A stretch of 64,000 bases of DNA. It comes from Pseudomonas mandelii (GTDB taxonomy: Bacteria; Pseudomonadota; Gammaproteobacteria; Pseudomonadales; Pseudomonadaceae). The notes below the pieces were generated by a model that was given only the letters and a program-made list of their open reading frames with translations, made no database searches and was not told the origin of the DNA. The position numbers and the translations under genes were made by a program. Where the stretch lies: NCBI RefSeq assembly GCF_024138395.1, contig NZ_JAMYDU010000022.1, forward strand, positions 1-64,000, written 5' to 3'. Of this stretch, positions 8,774-15,853 are shown piece by piece; positions within the stretch are counted from its first letter, which is position 1, and the number at the start of each line of letters is the position of its first letter.

Positions 8774-10456
8774 TTAAAGCGTCGAGAGGAAGGTACTGTT
8801 GTTGGCCTGCCATTCGGTGATGTCGACGCGGATGCGCTTCTTGTCGAGCTTACCGACACTGGTCTTGGGAATTTCAGTAACAATGGCGATCTGGCTCGGG
8901 ATGGCCCACTTGCTCAGGTGCCCCTGCTCAACGAATGGCTTGAGGTGTTCCTTGAGCTCTTTTGCCCCGATCTCATGCCCTTCCTTGACTACCAGCAGCG
9001 CAAACGGCCGCTCGCCCCACTGCGGATCGGCGATGCCCACCACTGCTACTTCGCGTACCGCGGGGTGGCGGCTGATCAAGTCTTCCAGGTCCAGGGAGGA
9101 GATCCACTCGCCGCCGGTCTTGATCACGTCCTTGATCCGGTCGCGAATGTCGATCACGCCCATGCTGTCCAGGGTCGCCACGTCGCCGGTGTGCAGCCAG
9201 CCCCCGGCCCAGAGCTCGGCGCCTTTCTCTGGCTCGTTGAAATAACCCTCGGAGAGCCACGGCGCACGCAGCACCAATTCGCCCTGGGTCTCGCCATCGG
9301 CAGGCAGGAAGTTGCCGTCGGTATCGACGATCGCCGCCTCGACCAACGGCCCCGGCACACCGGCCTTGATCCGGTACGTGGTGCGTTCGTCTTCGGTGCC
9401 GGCCATCAGCTCATCGTTGAGGTGAGCGCATGAGACCAATGGCCCGGTTTCCGACATGCCATACGCGGCGGTCAATTGAATGCCCTTGGCCTTGGCGGCT
9501 TCGTACAGTGCATGATTCAGCGCACTGCCGCCGATGACTATTTTCCAGCCGCCGAAATCGGTGTTTTGCGCGGCCTTGGCATTGAGGATCATCTGCAGAA
9601 TGGTTGGCACGCAGTGGGAAAAACTCACCTTCTCCTTGCGCCAAAGCTCTACCAGATACTCGGGATCGTAACGGCCCGGATAGACCTGTTTGAGCCCGAG
9701 CATGGTCGCTACATACGGCAAACCCCAGGCATGCACATGGAACATCGGCGTGATCGGCATGTACACATCGTTGGTGCCCAGCAGGCGCACGCTGTCGATG
9801 GAACCCATGATGGTCGACACGCCCATGGTATGCAGGACCAGTTGGCGGTGGGTGAAATACACACCTTTGGGGTTACCGGTGGTGCCGGTGGTGTAGAACG
9901 TGGTGGCGACCGAGTTTTCGTCGAAGTCTTCAAAGTCGTACTGCGGGCTCGCGGCGGCCAGCAGTTGCTCGTACTCGCCGACAAGGTTCGGCAGGTCGGC
10001 GGTTTTTTCCGGCAAGTCGGTCAGCAGCAGGGTTTTCTCCACCGTGGTCAGCTGCCCGGCAATCGCCTGGTACAACCCGACGAACTCGCTGTTGACCAGC
10101 ACGAAGCGGTCCTCGGCGTGGTTCATGGTGTAGAGAATCTGTTCCGGCGACAGGCGCACGTTGATGGTGTGGATTACTGCACCGATCATCGGGATGGCAA
10201 ACATGCATTCCAGGTAGCGATGGCTGTCCCAGTCCATCACTGCCACGGTATCCCCGGCCTTCACGCCGGCGGCTGTCAGCACGTTGGCCAGCCGCGCGAC
10301 CCGCTCGATCAGGGTCGGATAGGTGTAACGCAACTGATCACGGTAAATGATCTCGCGGGTTTTTTCGTAACGAGCGCCCGACATCAACAGCCGTTTAATC
10401 AACAGCGGATACTGGTAAGCGCCCTCGGCTGGAGGGATAACGCGAGTCTGCAACAT
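8774..10456 (-). CDS. Medium-chain acyl-CoA ligase, AMP-forming (AlkK-like)
   Basis: 560 residues, ANL superfamily. The adenylation P-loop YTTGTTGNPKGV, the AYGMSETGP motif, the GWLHTGD motif and the C-terminal catalytic lysine in VGKLDKKR are all present. The enzyme activates a carboxylic acid with ATP to an acyl adenylate and transfers it to coenzyme A. It resembles AlkK-type medium-chain ligases (about 546 residues) and PA3924 by recall. I use the ATG at 10456 (MLQTRVIPPAEG), preceded by AAGGGA; the longer open frame to 10678 has no ribosome site and unrelated sequence. Its position beside the DUF1302/DUF1329 pair suggests a common task in uptake and activation of fatty acids. Chain-length preference cannot be read from the sequence. 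Confidence 0.88.
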   Translation of the reverse strand: MLQTRVIPPAEGAYQYPLLIKRLLMSGARYEKTREIIYRDQLRYTYPTLIERVARLANVLTAAGVKAGDTVAVMDWDSHRYLECMFAIPMIGAVIHTINVRLSPEQILYTMNHAEDRFVLVNSEFVGLYQAIAGQLTTVEKTLLLTDLPEKTADLPNLVGEYEQLLAAASPQYDFEDFDENSVATTFYTTGTTGNPKGVYFTHRQLVLHTMGVSTIMGSIDSVRLLGTNDVYMPITPMFHVHAWGLPYVATMLGLKQVYPGRYDPEYLVELWRKEKVSFSHCVPTILQMILNAKAAQNTDFGGWKIVIGGSALNHALYEAAKAKGIQLTAAYGMSETGPLVSCAHLNDELMAGTEDERTTYRIKAGVPGPLVEAAIVDTDGNFLPADGETQGELVLRAPWLSEGYFNEPEKGAELWAGGWLHTGDVATLDSMGVIDIRDRIKDVIKTGGEWISSLDLEDLISRHPAVREVAVVGIADPQWGERPFALLVVKEGHEIGAKELKEHLKPFVEQGHLSKWAIPSQIAIVTEIPKTSVGKLDKKRIRVDITEWQANNSTFLSTL

Positions 10457-10610
10457 AAGAGTCCCTTTTCTGACTGCACGGTCTTGGCTTTTAAAGCTAA
10501 GCACTCTAGAGCCCTTGAGCGCCAGCCAAATCAGCCGAAGGGATGATTTGCACAACTGTATAAATGCTAGCTTTGCGCCAGCATTTGCAGGTACGAACGT
10601 GCAGCTTAAC

Positions 10611-10710
10611 CCCGCGTAGGAGCTGCCGCAGGCTGCGATCTTTTGATCTTCAGAGGTAGCGAAAGTCGCCAAGATCAAAAGATCGCAGCCTGCGGCAGCT
10701 CCTACGGGGT
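10611..10710. repeat. REP-like inverted repeat (GTAGGAGCTGCCGC family)
   Basis: Two near-perfect complementary arms (GTAGGAGCTGCCGCAGGC ... GCCTGCGGCAGCTCCTAC) of about 40 bases around a short spacer. It fills most of the gap between the ligase promoter and the LysE gene stop. Confidence 0.85.
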
Positions 10711-10730
10711 TTTGTGCCTATTTCAGGAAA

Positions 10731-11360
10731 TCAGTGCATCTCGGTGAACGCGAGTTTCACGCCGATGGCGATCAGCACCGCGCCCATGGTCCGGTCGAAC
10801 CAGTGGCCCATGCGGGCGAAACCGGCGCGCACGCGCTGTTGGCTGAACAGCATCGCCACCAGGCAGAACCAGACTGCCGTCGCCACCGCCAGATAAATCC
10901 CGTAACCGGCCTGTACCGCCAATGGCGTGTGCGGGTTGATCACCACGGTGAACAGCGACAGGAAAAACAGCGTGGCTTTCGGGTTCAGGCCATTGGTCAC
11001 AAATCCCGAAGTGAAGGCGCCACGCGCGGTACGTTCGCCGGCCTCCTGGTGCAGGTCGTCAGCCGCAGGTGGGGCCGGTTGTGCACGCAGGGCCTTGAAG
11101 CCGATGTACAGCAGGTACGCGGCGGCGGCCCATTTCAAGGCGTTGAACAGCACGATCGACTGAGACACGATCAGCCCGATACCCAACAGCGAATAACCGA
11201 CGTGCAGGAAAATCGCCGAGCCAACGCCCAGCGCCGTCCAGGTTCCGGCACGACGACCGTGGGTCACGCTCTCACGCACCACTACGGCGAAGTCCGGGCC
11301 GGGACTGGCGACGGCCAGCAGGTGAATCAGGGCGACGGTCAAAAACTCTGTCCAGTACAT
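10731..11360 (-). CDS. LysE/RhtB family amino-acid exporter
   Basis: 209 residues, the usual size for this family. It has six hydrophobic segments and the typical N-terminal signature LLAVASPGPDFAVVVRESVTHGRRAG. The family exports amino acids or related compounds from the cytoplasm. The ATG at 11360 is preceded by an AGGAGC ribosome site. The gene stands alone between two REP elements, so the substrate cannot be inferred from its neighbours. Confidence 0.85.
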   Translation of the reverse strand: MYWTEFLTVALIHLLAVASPGPDFAVVVRESVTHGRRAGTWTALGVGSAIFLHVGYSLLGIGLIVSQSIVLFNALKWAAAAYLLYIGFKALRAQPAPPAADDLHQEAGERTARGAFTSGFVTNGLNPKATLFFLSLFTVVINPHTPLAVQAGYGIYLAVATAVWFCLVAMLFSQQRVRAGFARMGHWFDRTMGAVLIAIGVKLAFTEMH

Positions 11361-11460
11361 CGGGGCTCCTTTTGGGCAGGGCGATCAATTGAAATTTTTC
11401 CAAGGATGAACCACACCCATGGCATCTGTGAAATCTGTGGCCACCGCAATCTGTGCATTC

Positions 11461-11552
11461 CTGTAGGAGCGAGGCTTGCCCGCGAAGAACGATAACGCGG
11501 TGCATCAGATACACCGCGGTGCTTGCTTCGCGGGCAAGCCTCGCTCCTACAG
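11461..11552. repeat. REP-like inverted repeat (GAGGCTTGCCCGCGAA family)
   Basis: Arms CTGTAGGAGCGAGGCTTGCC and its complement around a spacer of about 40 bases, lying between the divergent LysE and hydroxyacid dehydrogenase genes. Confidence 0.85.
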
Positions 11553-11642
11553 CGAACGCAGCCTTCGGCAGCATTACCAATTGTTTCATCTGGTAGGCTC
11601 GGCAGATTACGCCTTCAGTTCAATGCACAAAAGGTACAGTTG

Positions 11643-12608
11643 ATGACGAACTCTCGCCGCGCCGTTTTCCTCGACCATCCGTCCCTGGACCTCGGCGACC
11701 TCGATCTCAACCCACTTCGTGAGTGTTTCAGCGACTTGCAGCTGTTCGCGCAAACCACGCCTGATCAGGTGATCGAACGCCTAAAGGGCGCTACTGTCGC
11801 GATCAGCAACAAAATCCCGATCGATGCGGCGGCCATGGCGGCCAGCCCCGAGCTGAAGCTGATCCTGATCACCGCCACCGGTACCAACAACGTCGACCTC
11901 GCCGCCGCCCGCGCCCACGGGATTACCGTTTGCAACTGCCAGGGTTACGGCACGCCGTCGGTGGCTCAGCACACAATCATGTTGTTGCTGAATCTGGCGA
12001 CGCGCCTGGCCGATTATCAAAAAGCCGTCGCCGAAGGTCGCTGGCAACAAGCTAAACAGTTCTGCCTGCTGGACTATCCGATCGTCGAACTCGAAGGCAA
12101 AACCCTCGGCCTGCTCGGCCACGGTGAACTGGGCAGTGCCGTGGCGCGGTTGGCCGAGGCGTTCGGCATGCGCATATTGCTGGGGCAGATTCCGGGGCGC
12201 CCTGCCCGACCGGATCGCTTGCCGCTAAGTGAACTGCTGCCGCAAATCGACGCACTGACCCTGCACTGCCCGCTCAACGAACACACTCGCCACCTCATCG
12301 GCGCCCGCGAACTGGCCTCGATGAAATCGGGTGCTTTCGTGGTCAACACTGCGCGCGGTGGTTTGATTGACGAGCAGGCGTTGGCCGATGCACTGCGCAA
12401 CGGTCACTTGGGCGGCGCGGCCACCGACGTATTGAGCGTCGAGCCGCCCACCGCGGGCAATCCGCTGCTGGCCCAGGATATTCCACGATTGATCGTCACC
12501 CCGCACAACGCCTGGGGCAGTCGCGAGGCGCGGCAGCGAATCGTTGGCCAGTTGACCGAAAACGCCCAAGGCTACTTCAGCGGTAAAGCGCTGCGGGTCG
12601 TCAGTTGA
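11643..12608 (+). CDS. hprA: D-2-hydroxyacid dehydrogenase (glycerate dehydrogenase-like)
   Basis: 321 residues from the ATG at 11643 (ribosome site AAAGGT); the longer open frame runs back into a REP element and is not coding. The NAD-binding motif GHGELGSAVARLA, the catalytic arginine in NTARGG and the catalytic histidine in HNAWG identify the D-2-hydroxyacid dehydrogenase family. Length and order (followed by rsmC, as with PA4626-PA4627 by recall) fit glycerate/hydroxypyruvate dehydrogenase, which interconverts hydroxypyruvate and D-glycerate. Family membership is certain; substrate specificity is inferred from synteny. Confidence 0.82.
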   Translation: MTNSRRAVFLDHPSLDLGDLDLNPLRECFSDLQLFAQTTPDQVIERLKGATVAISNKIPIDAAAMAASPELKLILITATGTNNVDLAAARAHGITVCNCQGYGTPSVAQHTIMLLLNLATRLADYQKAVAEGRWQQAKQFCLLDYPIVELEGKTLGLLGHGELGSAVARLAEAFGMRILLGQIPGRPARPDRLPLSELLPQIDALTLHCPLNEHTRHLIGARELASMKSGAFVVNTARGGLIDEQALADALRNGHLGGAATDVLSVEPPTAGNPLLAQDIPRLIVTPHNAWGSREARQRIVGQLTENAQGYFSGKALRVVS

Positions 12609-12641
12609 TAAACTGCCGCACTTTTTTTCAAGGAGCAGAGT

Positions 12642-13640
12642 ATGGATCCGCGCAGTGAAGTACTGCTTCGTCAGGCTGAGTTATTCCAGGGTCCGGTGCT
12701 GCTGGCCGGTTTGCCCGCCGATGATTTGCTGGGCCGCTTGCCCGATGCCCATGGCTGGTGCTGGCACGCCGGTGATCAAGCGGCGCTGGACGCCCGTTTC
12801 GCCGAGCGCAGTCATTTCGGCGTGAATGCGCCGGAGCGCGAGTTCGACAGCGCCGTGGTGTTTCTGCCCAAGTCCAAAGACCTGACCGATTACATTCTCA
12901 ATGCCCTCGCCTCTCGTTTGGCCGGCCGTGAGTTGTATTTGGTGGGCGAAAAGCGCAGCGGCATCGAAGGCGCGGCCAAGCAACTGAACCCTTTCGGTAA
13001 ACCCCGCAAGCTCGACAGCGCACGGCATTGCCAGCTCTGGCAGGTCACCGTGGCCAATGCACCCGAAGCCAAGTCGCTGGAAAGCCTGGCCCAGGAGTAT
13101 GAGCTGCCACTGGCCGAAGGCCCATTGAAAGTCATCAGCCTGCCGGGCGTGTTCAGCCACGGTCGACTGGATCGCGGCAGCGCCCTGCTGCTCGAGCATC
13201 TGGACAAACTGCCCAGCGGCCACTTGCTGGACTTCGGTTGCGGCGCGGGTGTATTGGGGGCGGCGGTCAAGCGGCGTTATCCGCACAACCAGGTCACCCT
13301 GCTCGATGTGGACGCATTTGCCGCCGCCAGCAGTCGCCTGACCCTGGCCGCCAACGGCCTGGACGCCGAGGTCATGACCGGTGACGGCATCGATGCCGCG
13401 CCCATGGGTTTGAGCGCGATTCTGAGCAATCCGCCGTTCCATGTCGGCGTACACACCGATTACTTCGCCACCGAGAACTTGCTGCGAAAAGCGGCTAAAC
13501 ATCTGAAAAACGGCGGCGAACTTCGACTGGTAGCGAATAGCTTCCTGAAGTATCAACCGCTGATCGAAGAGCACTTGGGCGTGTGTGCGATCAAGGCTGA
13601 AGGACAGGGTTTCCGAATCTACCGGGCCAAGCGCGGCTGA
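12642..13640 (+). CDS. rsmC: 16S rRNA (guanine-1207-N2)-methyltransferase RsmC
   Basis: 332 residues with the two-domain layout of RsmC: a degenerate N-terminal methyltransferase-like half and a C-terminal catalytic half. The latter carries the SAM-binding motif LLDFGCGAGVLGAAV and the catalytic NPPFH motif typical of N-methyltransferases acting on exocyclic amines. It methylates G1207 of 16S rRNA in the 30S subunit. The ATG at 12642 follows an AAGGAGC ribosome site and the gene is 33 bases behind the dehydrogenase, so the two may be co-transcribed. Confidence 0.9.
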   Translation: MDPRSEVLLRQAELFQGPVLLAGLPADDLLGRLPDAHGWCWHAGDQAALDARFAERSHFGVNAPEREFDSAVVFLPKSKDLTDYILNALASRLAGRELYLVGEKRSGIEGAAKQLNPFGKPRKLDSARHCQLWQVTVANAPEAKSLESLAQEYELPLAEGPLKVISLPGVFSHGRLDRGSALLLEHLDKLPSGHLLDFGCGAGVLGAAVKRRYPHNQVTLLDVDAFAAASSRLTLAANGLDAEVMTGDGIDAAPMGLSAILSNPPFHVGVHTDYFATENLLRKAAKHLKNGGELRLVANSFLKYQPLIEEHLGVCAIKAEGQGFRIYRAKRG

Positions 13641-13686
13641 TAACACTTTTGCAAAACAGGGCTTACCCCAAGCGCAAATCGGACAT

Positions 13687-13767
13687 GTAGGAGCCAGCGA
13701 TGCGGCGATCCGACTTGCCGGCGAAGACGCCCTCAAGAGAGCCTTCGCCGGCAAGCCTGGCTCCTAC
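13687..13767. repeat. REP-like inverted repeat
   Basis: Arms GTAGGAGCCAGC...GCCGGCGAAG and CTTCGCCGGCAAGCCTGGC...TAC. It occupies the first part of the 387-base gap between rsmC and the transporter gene; the riboswitch occupies the rest. Confidence 0.8.
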
Positions 13768-13819
13768 GAAAAGCGGCATTGGGGCTTGCCCAATCGGATT
13801 TGCCTAGGCAGAATCCGCT

Positions 13820-14005
13820 CCGTCCTAGGGGAGTAGTCTCCCACGAGCGCCATGCTCGTCCGGCATACGTCAACATACTTGGTCCTCAGACCATGGCGTA
13901 TGCGACCCAAGCGTCCGCATCAGACGGATCGCAGGGTTTGACAAGACCTATGACACGAACACCTTACCCGGGGCGGGAAGGCTGTACGTGTCATAGCCGT
14001 GTCGA
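13820..14005 (+). promoter_or_regulatory. yybP-ykoY (manganese) riboswitch
   Basis: The leader of the TMEM165/GDT1 gene carries the conserved elements of this class: CTAGGGGAGTAG at the 5' side, the ACGTCAACATACTTGG segment, and GACAAGACCTATGACACG on the 3' side. The last can pair perfectly over 10 bases with CGTGTCATAG at 13987-13996 just before the ribosome site. The class senses Mn2+ and usually switches on Mn2+ exporters. The regulated gene here is an ExGDK-motif cation transporter, which fits. Boundaries are approximate; the exact switching mechanism (termination or ribosome-site masking) is not clear. Confidence 0.85.
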
Positions 14006-14027
14006 CCCGCCCCTTAGGAAAACCCTG

Positions 14028-14615
14028 ATGATGCTGGACTCTCTGCTCGTTCCCACCGCAATCGTTGCCTTAGCCGAAATCGGCGACAAGACGCAACTGC
14101 TCGCGCTCATTCTCGCTGCCCGCTTTCGCAAACCCTGGCCAATCATCGCCGGCATCGTCGCCGCGACTCTGGCCAACCACGCGGCAGCCGGTGCGGTAGG
14201 CGCCTGGTTCGGCAGCTTCTTCTCGAATGCGACGTTGCACTGGATCCTCGCCGCGAGCTTCACCGCCACGGCCCTGTGGACGCTGGTGCCGGACAAAATG
14301 GACGAAGACAAAGCCAGCACCGCCCGCAAATTCGGGCCGTTCCTGACTACATTGATTGCGTTCTTTCTTGCGGAAATGGGCGACAAGACCCAAGTCGCCA
14401 CCGTGATGCTCGCCGCGCAATACCCGGATTTGTGGCTGGTGATCATCGGCACTACCGTCGGGATGTTGATTGCCAACGTGCCGGTGGTACTGGCAGGTAA
14501 TTTTGCCGCGGACAAACTCCCCTTGACCCTGATCCGTCGCTTGGCGGCGTCGGCGTTCCTGGTCCTGGCAATTGTTGCGGTGTACAAGGCGATGCAGAGC
14601 AGTGGGTGGGTTTGA
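14028..14615 (+). CDS. TMEM165/GDT1 family cation (probable Mn2+) transporter
   Basis: 195 residues, six predicted transmembrane helices, with the two family-defining motifs AEIGDKTQLL and AEMGDKTQVA (ExGDKT) in the first and fourth helices. Members exchange Mn2+ or Ca2+ for protons across membranes; bacterial members act as manganese exporters. The manganese riboswitch immediately upstream supports that role. The start is the ATG at 14028 behind TTAGGA; a second ATG follows directly, and the longer frame from 13779 runs through the riboswitch and is rejected. Confidence 0.9.
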   Translation: MMLDSLLVPTAIVALAEIGDKTQLLALILAARFRKPWPIIAGIVAATLANHAAAGAVGAWFGSFFSNATLHWILAASFTATALWTLVPDKMDEDKASTARKFGPFLTTLIAFFLAEMGDKTQVATVMLAAQYPDLWLVIIGTTVGMLIANVPVVLAGNFAADKLPLTLIRRLAASAFLVLAIVAVYKAMQSSGWV

Positions 14616-14646
14616 CGCGGTAGGTCAGTAGTACCGCGTTATCGTT

Positions 14647-14739
14647 CTTCGCGGGCAAGCCACGCTCCCACAGGTTTTCGGTCGATTACATCATTTGTGT
14701 ACGGCACAAAACCTGTGGGAGCGAGCTTGCTCGCGATGG
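14647..14739. repeat. REP-like inverted repeat
   Basis: Arms TTCGCGGGCAAGCCACGCTC and GAGCGAGCTTGCTCGCGAT facing each other across ~45 bases, between two convergent genes (stops at 14615 and 14762). Confidence 0.8.
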
Positions 14740-14761
14740 CGACAGCAGCCTCACCGCATGA

Positions 14762-15577
14762 CTATTTCCTGGCCTGCTCATACAACGGCATCACCTTCGG
14801 AATCGCCGCCTGCAAGGCAGCAATCCGACTGGCCGACGCCGGGTGAGTGCTCAAGAATTCTGGCGGTGCGCCATTCGAGGCTTTGCTCATTTTGTTCCAG
14901 AGCGAGATCGCGGCGTTCGGGTTGTAACCGGCGCGGGCGGCCAATTCGAGGCCGATCAAGTCTGCCTCGTTTTCATTGCCGCGACTGTTGGGCAAGGTCA
15001 TGCCGTATTTGGCCACGGTGTCCGCCAGGGCCAGGCCGCCCTCGCCCAGGCCGAACAACGCACCAGCGCCCTGCTTGGCCATTTCGATACCGTAGGCCTT
15101 GGACATCGCTTCACGACCGTGTTCGCGCAAGGCGTGAGCGATTTCATGGCCGATGATGGCGGCGATTTCGTCGTCGGTGAGTTGCAGGGTGTCGATCAGC
15201 CCGGAGTAGAAAATGATCTTGCCGCCAGGCCCGCAAGAAGCATTGAGATCGTCGCTCTTGATCAGGTTCACTTCCCATTGCCACTGAGCCGAATCCGGAC
15301 GGAACACCGGCGCCTGGGCAATCAGCCGACTGGAGATCGCCTGAACGCGCTTCGCATTATTACTGGTTTTGTCCAGCACACCTTTGCTGCTCGCCTCCCC
15401 GACGGTCTTTTGATAAGACTGGGCGTACATCTGGTTGACCTCGGAGGTCGACAACATGCTGAACATGTATTGCTTGCGCTCAACGCCCACGGCGCCACCG
15501 CTGGTGGTGTTGACCGACTGACAACCGGCGAGCAGCAGACCTGCGCTCAGTGCACACAAAACCAATGTCTTATTCAT
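14762..15577 (-). CDS. M48 family metallopeptidase, lipoprotein
   Basis: 271 residues. A lipoprotein signal (LCALSAGLLLAGC, cleavage before Cys20) is followed by an M48 zinc-protease domain with the HExxH motif in IGHEIAHAL and the downstream glutamate ligand in NENEAD. Relatives such as LoiP/YcaL-type proteins act in periplasmic protein quality control at the outer membrane. The ATG at 15577 has a GGGAGC ribosome site; the longer frame from 15670 lacks one and would hide the signal peptide. The gene is divergent from the chemoreceptor gene, as I recall for PA4632/PA4633. Confidence 0.88.
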   Translation of the reverse strand: MNKTLVLCALSAGLLLAGCQSVNTTSGGAVGVERKQYMFSMLSTSEVNQMYAQSYQKTVGEASSKGVLDKTSNNAKRVQAISSRLIAQAPVFRPDSAQWQWEVNLIKSDDLNASCGPGGKIIFYSGLIDTLQLTDDEIAAIIGHEIAHALREHGREAMSKAYGIEMAKQGAGALFGLGEGGLALADTVAKYGMTLPNSRGNENEADLIGLELAARAGYNPNAAISLWNKMSKASNGAPPEFLSTHPASASRIAALQAAIPKVMPLYEQARK

Positions 15578-15620
15578 CAAGAAGCTCCCTGGAAACATGC
15601 CGGGTATCCTAGGTGGGGAT

Positions 15621-15641
15621 TTGTATCGGCGCCAGATACAA
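15621..15641. promoter_or_regulatory. Perfect inverted repeat upstream of the M48 gene (candidate operator)
   Basis: TTGTATC and GATACAA separated by 7 bases, located 44 bases upstream of the M48 gene start in the divergent gap to the chemoreceptor gene. I do not recognise the binding protein. Confidence 0.35.
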
Positions 15642-15853
15642 CGGACGTGTAACACGTACATTTCAGACAACGCCCTTAATCACCGTAGGAAAAATTTCAC
15701 ATAACAGCGCCCGCCACGGCCGATCACGGTCAGCAATGATTCATTTGCGACATTCAGCACTTCAAAACAGCCAATTCGTTAACACTTCGCTCATGACTCT
15801 TCGCCACCCTGCCGATACAGCACCGCAGACGTCCTCTTGCGTGCGGAGCACCC

